Below, one piece after another: positions 45,321 through 53,798 of a DNA stretch of 64,000 bases (position 1 is its first letter; each line of letters starts with the position of its first letter). The translations under genes and the position numbers were made by a program. The stretch lies in assembly GCF_003112555.1 (NCBI RefSeq), contig NZ_BEWB01000002.1, forward strand, positions 496,001 through 560,000, in the 5' to 3' direction. The stretch is from Streptomyces coelicoflavus. GTDB lineage: Bacteria; Actinomycetota; Actinomycetes; Streptomycetales; Streptomycetaceae. The notes beneath the pieces were generated by a model. The model was not told the DNA's origin. It did no database searches and was given only the letters and a program-made list of their open reading frames with translations.

Positions 45321-47929
45321 CGCCGGGTGCTTCCTTCCAGGAGGTCGTCTTCCGAGGGGCGCCGCAGGCCGATGTCCAGCAGCGGCAGGTCGGGCTTCAT
45401 CTGGTCGCGCTCGGGCACGAAGCCCACGACCGGGTCGGGGGTGTCGGGCGCGTTCACGAAGGACACGAACCGGGCCAGCTTCTCCGGGTCGTTGACGGTC
45501 TCGGCCCACTCGTCGCGGTAGTGCGAGACGTGGGCCCGCATCAGGGACTCCAGCTCGTCGCAGATGCCGAGCGAGTCGTGCACGACGACGTCCCGTACGT
45601 GGTCCAGGCCGCCGGGGATGCGCTCCAGCCAGGTGGAGGTGCGCTCCAGCTTGTCGGCGGTGCGGATGTAGAACATCAGGAACCGGTCGATCAGGCGGAC
45701 CAGTTCGGCGTCGGAGAGGTCCTGCGCGAGCAGGTCCGCGTGGCGCGGGGTGGCGCCGCCGTTGCCGCCGACGTACAGGTTCCAGCCGTTGGAGGTGGCG
45801 ATCACGCCGAAGTCCTTCGACTGGGCCTCCGCGCACTCGCGGGCGCACCCGGAGACCGCCGACTTCAGCTTGTGCGGGGAGCGCAGGCCCCGGTAGCGCA
45901 GCTCCAGGTCGATCGCCATGCGCACCGAGTCCTGGACGCCGTAGCGGCACCAGGTCTGCCCCACGCAGGACTTCACCGTGCGCAGCGACTTGCCGTACGC
46001 GTGCCCCGACTCGAATCCGGCGTCCACCAGCCGCGCCCAGATCAGCGGCAGCTGCTCGACGCGGGCGCCGAACATGTCGATGCGCTGGCCGCCGGTGATC
46101 TTCGTGTAGAGCCCGAAGTCCCGGGCGATCTCGCCGATGACGATGAGCTTCTCCGGCGCGATCTCACCGCCCGGGATGCGCGGGACGACGGAGTACGAGC
46201 CGTTGCGCTGGAGGTTGGCGAGGAAGTGGTCGTTGGTGTCCTGGAGCGCCGCCTGCTCGCCCTCCAGGACGTAGCCGCTCGCGCCGATCGCCGGGGCGAG
46301 GGAGGCGATGATCGAGCCGACCGCCGGCTTGCACACCTCGCAGCCCTCACCGCCCCGCGCGCCGTCCCGGCCGTGCCGGTCGAGCAGCTCGCGGAAGGAG
46401 GTGATCCGCAGGGCGCCGACGATCTCGTACAGCTCCTCGCGGGTGTGCGCGAAGCAGCCGCACAGCCCCTTGTCGACCTCGACGCCGCTCGCCTCCAGCT
46501 CGGCGGTGACCAGCTGCCCGAGCACCTTCACGCAGGAGCCGCAGCCGGTGCCGGCCCTGGTGCACTGCTTCACCTCGGGCACGGTCGTGCAGGAGTGCTC
46601 CGTCACGGCGCCCCGGACGGTGCCCTTGGTGACGTTGTGGCAGGAGCAGATCACCGCGTCGTCGGGCAGCGCGGCCGGGCCGAGCTGCGCCGGGGCCCCG
46701 GCACCGGCGGGCAGTACGAGCGACTCGGGGGAGACCGGCGGGACCGAGCCGGTGAAGGCGCGCAGGGTGCCGTAGGCCTCCGCGTCGCCCACCAGGATGC
46801 CGCCGAGCAGCGTGCCGTCGCGGCCGACGACCAGCTTCTTGTACAGGCCCGAGCGGGAGTCGGAGTAGACGACGTCCAGGCAGTCGGCGGTGGCACCGTG
46901 CGCGTCCCCGAAGGACGCCACGTCCACGCCGAGCAGCTTCAGCTTGGTGGACAGGTCGGCCCCCGTGAAGGACGCCTCGTCGTCGGCGATCGTCGCGGCG
47001 GCCGTCTCGGCCTGCTCGTAACCGGGCGCCACCAGCCCGTACACCCGGCCGTCGGACGCCAGCGCGCACTCGCCGATCGCGAACACGTGCGGGTCGGTGA
47101 CCGTGCGGCACCGCTCGTCGACGCTGATCCCGCCGCGCTCGCCGACCGCGAGGCCCGAGTCCCGGGCGAGCTGGTCGCGGGGGCGGACACCGGCACTGAA
47201 CACCACCAGATCGGTGGCGAGTTCGGACCCGTCGGACAGCTTCATGCCCGTGACGGCACCCGAGGAGTCGACCACGATCTCCTGGGTGCCGACGCCCGTG
47301 TGCACGGACAGCCCCATCTCCTCGATGGTGCGCAGCAGCGCCGCGCCGCCGCCCTCGTCGACCTGCACCGGCATCAGGCGCGGCGCGAACTCCACGATGT
47401 GCGAGGTGAGTCCGAGCCCCTTGAGCGCGCCGGCCGCCTCGAGGCCGAGCAGCCCGCCGCCGACCACGGCACCGGTCGTCGCGTTCTTCGCGTACGCCTC
47501 GATGGCGAGGAGGTCCTCGATCGTGCGGTAGACGAAGCAGCCCTCGGCGTCCTTGCCGGGCACCGGGGGGACGAACGGGTAGGAGCCGGTGGCCAGGACG
47601 AGGACGTCGTAGTCGACGACCAGCCCGGAGCGGGCCGTCACCTCGCGCGCCTCCCGGTCGATCGTCTCCGCCGGGTCCCCGACGCGCAGCTCGATGCCGT
47701 GCTCCTCGATGAAGGCCATGTCGGTCATCGACAGGTCCTCGGGGGTCTTCCCCGAGAAGTACGAGGTGAGCTGGACGCGGTCGTAGGCGGGGCGCGGCTC
47801 CTCGCACAGGACGACCACGCGGTGGGTGCGGGTCAGGCCGCGCTCGGCGAGGGCCTCCAGGAAGCGCTGGCCGACCATGCCGTGGCCGACCAGCACGATC
47901 GTCGGGGTGATCCCCGGGGTGGCGGTCAT
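45317..47929 (-). CDS. nirB: nitrite reductase (NADH) large subunit
   Basis: 870 residues. The N-terminal FAD/NAD domain begins VLVGHGMVGQRFLEAL; the central BFD-like 2Fe-2S domain has CSCHNVTKG and CTRAGTGCGSC. The C-terminal sulfite/nitrite reductase domain carries the siroheme/4Fe-4S ligands in SCVGQTWCRYG and SGCARECAEAQ. It reduces nitrite to ammonium with NADH for nitrogen assimilation. The ATG shares one base with the stop of the upstream FAD reductase gene (TGATG), so three genes are translated as a unit under the GlnR-like box at 49206-49243. Confidence 0.96.
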   Translation of the reverse strand: MTATPGITPTIVLVGHGMVGQRFLEALAERGLTRTHRVVVLCEEPRPAYDRVQLTSYFSGKTPEDLSMTDMAFIEEHGIELRVGDPAETIDREAREVTARSGLVVDYDVLVLATGSYPFVPPVPGKDAEGCFVYRTIEDLLAIEAYAKNATTGAVVGGGLLGLEAAGALKGLGLTSHIVEFAPRLMPVQVDEGGGAALLRTIEEMGLSVHTGVGTQEIVVDSSGAVTGMKLSDGSELATDLVVFSAGVRPRDQLARDSGLAVGERGGISVDERCRTVTDPHVFAIGECALASDGRVYGLVAPGYEQAETAAATIADDEASFTGADLSTKLKLLGVDVASFGDAHGATADCLDVVYSDSRSGLYKKLVVGRDGTLLGGILVGDAEAYGTLRAFTGSVPPVSPESLVLPAGAGAPAQLGPAALPDDAVICSCHNVTKGTVRGAVTEHSCTTVPEVKQCTRAGTGCGSCVKVLGQLVTAELEASGVEVDKGLCGCFAHTREELYEIVGALRITSFRELLDRHGRDGARGGEGCEVCKPAVGSIIASLAPAIGASGYVLEGEQAALQDTNDHFLANLQRNGSYSVVPRIPGGEIAPEKLIVIGEIARDFGLYTKITGGQRIDMFGARVEQLPLIWARLVDAGFESGHAYGKSLRTVKSCVGQTWCRYGVQDSVRMAIDLELRYRGLRSPHKLKSAVSGCARECAEAQSKDFGVIATSNGWNLYVGGNGGATPRHADLLAQDLSDAELVRLIDRFLMFYIRTADKLERTSTWLERIPGGLDHVRDVVVHDSLGICDELESLMRAHVSHYRDEWAETVNDPEKLARFVSFVNAPDTPDPVVGFVPERDQMKPDLPLLDIGLRRPSEDDLLEGSTRR

Positions 47930-49182
47930 CAGGAGCCTCCGTCTTGGGTGAGCAGGTGGAGCAGGGGGCCGCCGTCGGAGGGGAGCGGCTCTGCTCCCTC
48001 CCAGGCGCGCGCCAGCGCGCCGACGGTGCCGAGTTCGCCGACCAGGACCCCGCCGACCAGCCGGTCGTCACGGACGACGACCTTGCGGTAGGTGCCCCGG
48101 GTGGCGTCGGCGAGCTGCACGACGTCGTCGCCGGGGCGGGGGTCGGTCTCGCCGAACGCGGCGAGGTCGAAGGGGGCGACGGGGCCCCCGGGTCCGGTGG
48201 GGGGACCGTCGGGTCCCGTGAGGGTGAGGCGGGTCAGGGAGCGGGTGCCGGTGTAGGACCGGGAGGCGGCCCCGCCCGCCGCGAGCAGCTCGGCCAGCAC
48301 ACCCGCCTGTTCGAGGGCGGGCGCTGCCAGCCCGTACACGCGCCCCGCGTGCTGGGCGCAGTCGCCGATCGCGCGGATGTCCGGGTCGGAGGTGCGCAGC
48401 TCGTCGTCGACGAGGACGCCCTTGCCGACCTCGAGCCCCGCCTCCCGGGCGAGCCCGACCCGCGGCCGGACCCCGCAGGCGAGCACCACCAGGTCGGTGC
48501 CGAGGGCGTACCCGTCGCCCATCTCCACCGACCGCACCGCTCCGCCGACGCTGCGTACGTCCCGCACCCGGCACTCGGTGTGCACCTCGACGCCGAGGCC
48601 CTCCAGGTGCCGCCGCACGAGCGCGGAGGCCGCCGGGTCGAGCTGCCGCTCCATGAGCCGCTCGGACTGCTGGGCGAGGACGACCTGGGCGCCGCGCGCG
48701 GCCAGCGCGCGGGCGGCGGACACCCCGAGCAGCCCGCCGCCGATGACGACGGCCCTGGCCCCCGGCCGCACCGCCTTCGACAGCCCGAGGCAGTCGTCCA
48801 TCGTCCGGAACGCGTGCACGCCCTCGGGCAGCGCGCGGTCCGGGGTGAACAGGCCGCGCAGGGGCGGCAGCACCGCGTTGGAGCCGGTGGCCAGGACCAG
48901 CGTGTCGTACGCGATCACGGACCCGTCGGCGCAGCGCACGGTCCGCCCGGCCCGGTCGATGCCGGTGACCCGGCCGCGCAGCAGCCCGGCGGGCGCGGGG
49001 AGGGCGATCACCTCGGGGCCGTACCGTCCGGCCAGCACCTCGGCGAGCAGCACCCGGTTGTACGGGCGGTGCTCCTCGTCGCCGAGCGTCAGCGCGGGCG
49101 TGCCCAGCTCACCGAGCCGCCGGGCGAGCGTCACGCCCGCGAGTCCGGCGCCGATCACCACCACACGCGTTTTCGAGGTCAT
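47929..49182 (-). CDS. FAD-dependent NAD(P)H oxidoreductase of the nitrite reductase operon
   Basis: 417 residues from an ATG at 49182. The FAD motif VVIGAGLAGVTLARRLGELG and the NAD(P)H motif VVIGGGLLGVSAARALAARG are both complete, and an ATGSN strand follows the first domain. It resembles the N-terminal domain of NirB and the NasB-type reductase subunits that feed electrons to assimilatory nitrate reductase. Position upstream of nirB with overlapping stop and start suggests it serves NirB or the NasA enzyme about 10 kb away. It lacks the 2Fe-2S and siroheme domains. Confidence 0.88.
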   Translation of the reverse strand: MTSKTRVVVIGAGLAGVTLARRLGELGTPALTLGDEEHRPYNRVLLAEVLAGRYGPEVIALPAPAGLLRGRVTGIDRAGRTVRCADGSVIAYDTLVLATGSNAVLPPLRGLFTPDRALPEGVHAFRTMDDCLGLSKAVRPGARAVVIGGGLLGVSAARALAARGAQVVLAQQSERLMERQLDPAASALVRRHLEGLGVEVHTECRVRDVRSVGGAVRSVEMGDGYALGTDLVVLACGVRPRVGLAREAGLEVGKGVLVDDELRTSDPDIRAIGDCAQHAGRVYGLAAPALEQAGVLAELLAAGGAASRSYTGTRSLTRLTLTGPDGPPTGPGGPVAPFDLAAFGETDPRPGDDVVQLADATRGTYRKVVVRDDRLVGGVLVGELGTVGALARAWEGAEPLPSDGGPLLHLLTQDGGS

Positions 49183-49205
49183 GGCACCGAGCGTGCGGTG
49201 CGGGT

Positions 49206-49243
49206 GTTACCCGGTGGCATCCCTTCTGTTTCCCACGGGGAAC
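49206..49243. promoter_or_regulatory. GlnR-box-like operator of the nir operon
   Basis: GTTAC-n6-GCATC-n6-GTTTC-n6-GGAAC has the 11-bp periodicity of the GlnR box GTnAC-n6-GAAAC-n6-GTnAC-n6-GAAAC, with degenerate second and third sites. It lies 24 bp upstream of the reductase start and matches the nitrogen-starvation role of the operon. Confidence 0.6.
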
Positions 49244-49358
49244 GCTGCCCTCAGCGGGGGCGGCCGGTGCGTGTGAGGCCCCGGCCGGGTGCGCGGGAAC
49301 CTCAGAAGTCCCTCATCTTGATGGACGGCACATCCATTCCGTCCATAGGGTCGCGATC

Positions 49359-50141
49359 ATGCCCGACATATCGCTGACCACGGTCGTCCTGCTCTGCCTC
49401 GCCGCACTCGCGGCCGGCTGGATCGACGCCGTGGTCGGCGGCGGCGGCCTCCTGCTGCTGCCCGCCCTGCTGCTCGGCCTGCCCTCCGGCACCCCGGCCG
49501 CGCACGCGCTCGGCACCAACAAGGCGGTCGCGATCGTCGGCACCACGGGCGCGGCGGTGACCTACGCCCGCAAGGCGCCGGTGGACGTGCGCACCGCCGT
49601 ACGCATCGGCCTGGCGGCGCTGGCCGGGTCGTCGGGCGGCGCGTTCTTCGCGGCCGGGATGAGCACCGAGGTCCTGAAGCCGGTGATCATGGTGGTGCTG
49701 CTCGCGGTCGCCGCCTTCGTGATCTTCCGCCCCGCCTTCGGTTCCGCGCCCGCCACCGGCCCGGCCACCCGCCGCCAGATCCTGACGGCGATCGGCCTCG
49801 CGGGCGTGGGCATCGGCTTCTACGACGGCCTCGTCGGCCCCGGCACGGGAACCTTCCTGGTCCTGGCCCTCACCGCCCTGCTCCACCTGGACCTGGTGAC
49901 CGCCTCCGCCACCGCCAAGATCGTCAACTGCTGCACCAACGCCGGCGCCCTCGCCACGTTCGCCTGGCAGGGCGCGGTCCTGTGGCAGCTGGCCGCCCTG
50001 ATGGCCGTCTTCAACCTGGCCGGCGGCATGTTCGGCGCCCACACCGCCCTCAAGAAGGGCACCGGCTTCGTCCGCGTCGTCCTGCTGACGGTGGTGTTCG
50101 CGCTGGTGGCGAACCTGGCGTGGGAGCAGTGGGTGGCGTAG
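49359..50141 (+). CDS. TSUP-family membrane transporter (TauE/SafE-like)
   Basis: 260 residues from an ATG at 49359. Seven to eight hydrophobic segments and the family motifs WIDAVVGGGGLLLLPALL near the start and GFYDGLVGPGTGTF in the second half are visible. TSUP proteins move small organic or sulfur-containing anions such as sulfite or sulfoacetate. It is divergent from the nir operon across a GlnR-like box; an anion-transport role linked to nitrogen is possible but not shown. Confidence 0.9.
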   Translation: MPDISLTTVVLLCLAALAAGWIDAVVGGGGLLLLPALLLGLPSGTPAAHALGTNKAVAIVGTTGAAVTYARKAPVDVRTAVRIGLAALAGSSGGAFFAAGMSTEVLKPVIMVVLLAVAAFVIFRPAFGSAPATGPATRRQILTAIGLAGVGIGFYDGLVGPGTGTFLVLALTALLHLDLVTASATAKIVNCCTNAGALATFAWQGAVLWQLAALMAVFNLAGGMFGAHTALKKGTGFVRVVLLTVVFALVANLAWEQWVA

Positions 50142-50183
50142 CGGTGGCGCAGCCGTGTCGTGGGCGGCGGATAGCCTGCGGCA

Positions 50184-50801
50184 ATGAGTAACGCGATATG
50201 GGACGCCCTGTCGGCGACGCCCCTCCGGGAAGTGCGGCGCCGCGCGGCCGTCGTGGACGCGCTCACCGGGGTCGAACCGGTGACGGTGCCCGGCGCACAC
50301 CGTCTGGCCTGGAACGACCGCGGTGGCCAGTCCGCGGTCTGGTACTTCGCCGACGACGGCCGCGTGCTGCTGCTGACCTTCGACCACGAGTCGGAGCTGA
50401 ACCTGTACGCCGAGGAGGACTACGCCCTCCAGGAGTCCCTCTACGACGGCGTCCCCGAAGCCCTCGTCGCCCTGGTCCGCGACCGCCCCGAGAACTACGA
50501 GTCGCTGAACCTCACCGACTCCGCGACGGGCCGCACGATCCACTACGCGGGCGGTGTCTTCTGGTACGACGGAACCCGCTGGCACGTGTCCGACGGCCTG
50601 GCGGAGTACTGCCGACGCGAGGACGAGGACCTCTTCGGCGAGTCCGGCTTCGCCTACTGCCTGAACGCCTACGGCTTCGGCCGGGACTTCACCCCGGAGA
50701 CCGTCGTGGCCGCCCGGGACGCGGACGGCCGGTACAAGGACGCGGAGGAGAGGCAAGCGGACCTGCTCGCCGTCCGCGAGGTCTTCACCCGGCACGGCTA
50801 G
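50184..50801 (+). CDS. uncharacterised cytoplasmic protein
   Basis: 205 residues from an ATG at 50184. No signal peptide, membrane segment or catalytic motif is seen. Sequence blocks such as WNDRGGQSAVWYFADDGRVLLLTFDHESELNLY and GGVFWYDGTRWHVSDGLAEYC (about residues 43-75 and 122-142) suggest an alternating beta/alpha immunity- or SMI1-like fold, but I do not recognise the family. The stop codon TAG uses as its last base the first G of the MITE-like element that follows, so the original C-terminus may have been different. Confidence 0.72.
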   Translation: MSNAIWDALSATPLREVRRRAAVVDALTGVEPVTVPGAHRLAWNDRGGQSAVWYFADDGRVLLLTFDHESELNLYAEEDYALQESLYDGVPEALVALVRDRPENYESLNLTDSATGRTIHYAGGVFWYDGTRWHVSDGLAEYCRREDEDLFGESGFAYCLNAYGFGRDFTPETVVAARDADGRYKDAEERQADLLAVREVFTRHG

Positions 50802-50984
50802 GGGGTGTCGTTTGGATCAGGACGGCTCCGAGCGACGGCGCCGTGTGGCCGACCCGAGCGGGGTCTGGTGCGTGCAGCTGCAAGGCGGAGGAGGGCGACA
50901 GGGCGGAGCCCTGGCAACCGACGACAACGCCGCAGATGTGCGTGCCAGGCCCCGCGACCCCGGCAAGATCCAAACGACACCCCC
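50801..50984. mobile_element. 184-bp MITE-like element with 18-bp terminal inverted repeats
   Basis: GGGGGTGTCGTTTGGATC (50801-50818) and GATCCAAACGACACCCCC (50967-50984) are perfect inverted ends. The inside carries no credible gene but contains a small hairpin (CAGGGCGGAGCCCTG near 50905). I recall closely similar elements in many Streptomyces intergenic regions. No clear target-site duplication is seen (TA before, TG after). It encodes no transposase and would need one in trans. Confidence 0.75.
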
Positions 50985-51025
50985 TGGCTCGTCGGGCGGG
51001 CTCGCGGCCGGGATCCCGCGCCGTT

Positions 51026-51925
51026 TCAGGAGTCGGCGGAGCGCGGACTCAGCAGGTGCACCAACCCCGTGGTGTCCTCTTCCCCGTGCCCTTCCGCGAC
51101 CCGCCGCTCCATCAGCGCCAGGTACGGCGTCAGCAGCTCCGCGCTCACCCCCTGCTCCTCCGCCGTGCGCAGCAGTGTCGCGCTGCCCGCCACCTGCATC
51201 GCCAGGTTGGAGACGACGTCCTTGGTGTAGTCGCCGCTCGTCAGCCGGTCGGCCGCCTTGTGTGCCGAGCCGGACATCGCGCCGAGCCAGGACACCAGCA
51301 GCGGCGCGAAGTCCTTCGGGGCGATGTCCTCCGGGCCGATCAGCGCGAAGGCGTGTGCCATGCCCGCGAACATGCCGTACATCGCGCTCAGCAGCGCCAC
51401 GTCGTGCAGCGCCGCGAACCCCGGATCCGTACCGACGTAGCGCGTGCCGGCCGGCACGGCGAGGGTGTCGCGGTGATCGGCGAACAGTTCGGCGGAGCCG
51501 CTGTAGAAGACGTAGCCGCCGGAGTCGGGGGACCCGATCGCCGGCGGTACGGCCATGATCCCGCCGTCCAGGAAACGGGCGCCGCGGTCCTGCGCCCACG
51601 CGGCGCGGGCGCGGCCCTCCGCGGGCGTCCCGGTGGTGAGGTTCACCAGGTCACGGCCGGTCAGCCCGGCACCGTCCAGGGCCGCGCCGACCGAGGCGTC
51701 GTCGAGCAGGCAGACGATCACCAGGCGGTTCGCGGCCACCGCCTCGGCGGCGCTCGCGGCGACCGTCGCGCCCTCGGCGGCGAGGGCCTCGGCGCGGGCG
51801 GCGGTGCGGTTCCAGACGGTCACGGGGTGGCCCGCGGCGAGCCAGGCGCGGACCAGGGCGGTGCCCATGGCGCCGGTGCCGAGGACGGTGAGCGGAATAG
51901 GGGCGGCGGGTGTCTTGTCAGTCAT
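51026..51925 (-). CDS. NAD(P)-dependent imine reductase / 6-phosphogluconate dehydrogenase-like protein
   Basis: 299 residues from an ATG at 51925. The N-terminal Rossmann fold has TVLGTGAMGTALVRAW with an NRT after the second strand, suggesting NADPH. LVNLTTGTPAEGRARAAWAQ and ARFLDGGIMAVPPAIG are family blocks shared with beta-hydroxyacid dehydrogenases, and the C-terminal helical domain contains ALHDVALLSAMYG, where imine reductases place a catalytic Asp or Tyr. The lack of the canonical catalytic Lys of hydroxyacid dehydrogenases supports the imine-reductase group. It is divergent from an HxlR regulator that probably controls it. Confidence 0.85.
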   Translation of the reverse strand: MTDKTPAAPIPLTVLGTGAMGTALVRAWLAAGHPVTVWNRTAARAEALAAEGATVAASAAEAVAANRLVIVCLLDDASVGAALDGAGLTGRDLVNLTTGTPAEGRARAAWAQDRGARFLDGGIMAVPPAIGSPDSGGYVFYSGSAELFADHRDTLAVPAGTRYVGTDPGFAALHDVALLSAMYGMFAGMAHAFALIGPEDIAPKDFAPLLVSWLGAMSGSAHKAADRLTSGDYTKDVVSNLAMQVAGSATLLRTAEEQGVSAELLTPYLALMERRVAEGHGEEDTTGLVHLLSPRSADS

Positions 51926-51958
51926 GGTGATCAGGTTCCGCCGGGGCCGACGGCCGCT

Positions 51959-51972
51959 CAAGTACGCACTTG
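51959..51972. promoter_or_regulatory. operator-like dyad between imine reductase and HxlR genes
   Basis: CAAGTACGCACTTG has perfect 5-bp arms and lies 33 bp before the imine reductase start, the usual place for an HxlR-type autoregulator site. A further CGAGTG half follows. Confidence 0.5.
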
Positions 51973-52032
51973 CGAGTGGGTGGTTACCCCGGCGGAAGGG
52001 TGCAGGCAGCGGGCAGGGACGGGGTGACGGGC

Positions 52033-52422
52033 ATGGGGACGGCACGGCGGCCGGGGGCGTACCAGTGCGGGGTGGACGCGGCGATCGACGTGATCGGCGG
52101 GAAGTGGAAGGTGCTGATCCTGTGGGCCCTCGGCGAGGGGATGCACCGCTTCGGCGCGCTGCGCCGCGCGCTGCCGGGCGTCACCGAGAAGGTGCTCGCG
52201 GCGCAGTTGCGGGAGCTGGAGGCCGACGGCATCGTGCACCGCGAGGAGTACGGCGAGGTGCCGCCCCGCGTGGAGTACTCGCTGACCGCCCGGGGCGTCG
52301 CCCTCAACGAGGCGCTGGCGCCGCTCGGAGCGTGGGGCAGGACGCACGTGCTGAACGTGTCACCGGCTGCCGGTGAGGTGGGCGAAGACGACGACGTTGC
52401 CCTGGTACCCGGTACTGCGTGA
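52033..52422 (+). CDS. HxlR-family transcriptional regulator
   Basis: 129 residues from the ATG at 52033; a GTG at 52024 is possible. The winged helix is typical: CGVDAAIDVIGGKWKVLILWAL, MHRFGALRRALPGVTEKVLAAQLRELEADGIV and EYSLTARG. A Cys near the N-terminus (YQCG) is where several HxlR regulators sense redox or aldehydes. It is divergent from the imine reductase. Its last 63 bp overlap the 3' end of the convergent sortase gene. Confidence 0.9.
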   Translation: MGTARRPGAYQCGVDAAIDVIGGKWKVLILWALGEGMHRFGALRRALPGVTEKVLAAQLRELEADGIVHREEYGEVPPRVEYSLTARGVALNEALAPLGAWGRTHVLNVSPAAGEVGEDDDVALVPGTA

Positions 52423-52980
52423 GTAGGGGCCGCCGCAGGTGATGACGCGGAGTTCGGGGCGGTCGGCGGCGCCGTAGACCTTCTCGTCGGGGAAGGCGTC
52501 GGCGGCGTACACCTCCACCGCGTCCACGGTGAAGACCGCGACGCCTCCGTCGCGCCGGTCGACCTCGATCTCGGCGCCCTTCTCCAGGGCGCCGAGGCGG
52601 TAGAAGACGGCGGGGCCCTCGGCGTTGTCGACGTGTCCGGCGACGATCGCGGTGCCCGTCTCGCCGGGAGTGGTGCCGGCCTCGTACCAGCCGGCGAGGT
52701 TCTTCTTCCCGGCGGGCGGCACGTCCAGGCTGCCCGTCGCGGTCAGGCCCAGGCCCGTCAGCGGGGCGTCCACGCCGATCGCCGGGATGCGGACGCGGTC
52801 GGGCGGGGACGGCGGCAGCGCGGGGGCCGCGGCGCCCCGGCCGGTACGGGTGGTGAGGGCCTGCTCGGCCGACGGCTGGGGCGGGGCGTCGGGGTGGGTA
52901 CCGCCGAGCAGCAGCCACGCCCCCGAGCCGAGAGCGACCGCGGTGACCGCGGCTATCGCGGTGTCCTTGACCCTGCGCAC
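52360..52980 (-). CDS. sortase (class E/F-like transpeptidase)
   Basis: 206 residues from a GTG at 52980 with AGAGGGG upstream. One N-terminal membrane helix (TAIAAVTAVALGSGAWLLLG), a Pro-rich linker, then the sortase beta-barrel: RIPAIGVDAPL, the catalytic His in VAGHVDNA, and the catalytic Cys in VITCGG. The Arg expected near YxxNVVVFA is not evident (YQGN), so the third catalytic residue may be the Arg six positions after Cys or be absent. Sortases cut sorting signals and attach proteins to the wall. The gene just upstream in the same direction codes for a likely substrate. Confidence 0.85.
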   Translation of the reverse strand: MRRVKDTAIAAVTAVALGSGAWLLLGGTHPDAPPQPSAEQALTTRTGRGAAAPALPPSPPDRVRIPAIGVDAPLTGLGLTATGSLDVPPAGKKNLAGWYEAGTTPGETGTAIVAGHVDNAEGPAVFYRLGALEKGAEIEVDRRDGGVAVFTVDAVEVYAADAFPDEKVYGAADRPELRVITCGGPYSRSTGYQGNVVVFAHLTGSR

Positions 52981-53099
52981 GACGTCCCCTCTCCCTCGGA
53001 TCCCTGGAGCCCCCGGCCCCCTCCGGGCCGCGAGGGGCGGTCGGACCCGGAGGGGGTGGGGAAGTGCGGTACCGGCGGACGGGCAGCGGAGGGTGCCCG

Positions 53100-53633
53100 T
53101 CAGATCCCGTCGCCTCTCGCCCGGCGATGCAGGAGCCAGGTACCGCCCGCGGCGGCGACGGCGAGAGCCGCCACGCCGGCCGCGGTCTGCACGGGGTCGG
53201 GGCCAAGAGCGCCGCCGACCCCCGTCTTCACGCTTCCTCTCGGGTACACCCGCTCGGCGGCCGGGGTCAGCGTGACCACCAGGTCGCCCGTCACCCGCCG
53301 GTCGCCGTCCCCGCACGCCGCGACGATCTCGTACGTCCCGGGCTGCGCGCTCGGCGGCACCACGAAGCGGCCGGTCGTCGCCCCGTCGCCGGTGCCCGGG
53401 GCCAGCGGGAACGCGCCCGCGCCGACCGCGCCGGCGTCGCCCGCGGCCGAGCCGCCCTTCCCGCACGCCGTCGTCGTCACCACGGCCCGTTCGCCCGGTA
53501 CGACCGAGGACGGATACACCGTCAGGCCGCCGGTGGCGGCGTCCTCCCCGGCGTACACCGGGGCCGCGGTGGTCAGACCGACGGCCGCGGCGGCGAGCGC
53601 GGTACCGGTGAGCAGGCGGGCGGTACGTCGCAT
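53100..53633 (-). CDS. secreted surface protein, probable sortase substrate
   Basis: 177 residues from an ATG at 53633. A signal peptide (RTARLLTGTALAAAAVGLTT, APVYA) leads into an Ig-like beta domain (LTVYPSSVVPGERAVVTTTAC to VTGDLVVTLTP) with two Cys that could form a disulfide. The end has the shape of a cell-wall sorting signal: VKTGVGG, a hydrophobic helix (TAAGVAALAVAAAGGTWLL) and HRRARGDG. The motif before the helix is not classical LPxTG, but xKTG fits its last three positions. It is 119 bp upstream of the sortase gene and in the same direction. Confidence 0.8.
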   Translation of the reverse strand: MRRTARLLTGTALAAAAVGLTTAAPVYAGEDAATGGLTVYPSSVVPGERAVVTTTACGKGGSAAGDAGAVGAGAFPLAPGTGDGATTGRFVVPPSAQPGTYEIVAACGDGDRRVTGDLVVTLTPAAERVYPRGSVKTGVGGALGPDPVQTAAGVAALAVAAAGGTWLLHRRARGDGI

Positions 53634-53764
53634 CGGTGCTCCCTTGAGCTGTTCGGTGGCCCCTGCCCTACCGAGGAAAGTGGCACCGGGCCCGGCCCGC
53701 TCCCCGAGCGGTGTGAACGGGTGACCGGTGCCTCCGAACGGGCCCCCGCCCCCGGCCGACTTGA

Positions 53765-53782
53765 CCTCAAGCAAACTTGAGG
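53765..53782. promoter_or_regulatory. SoxR box
   Basis: CCTCAAGCAAACTTGAGG has 7-bp perfect arms around CAAA, nearly identical to the SoxR site of soxS (CCTCAAGTTAACTTGAGG as I recall it). It overlaps a TTGACC -35 element (53761-53766) in the manner of MerR-family activators and lies 17 bp before the reductase start. Confidence 0.82.
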
Positions 53783-53798
53783 TACCAGGCTCTCCCGC

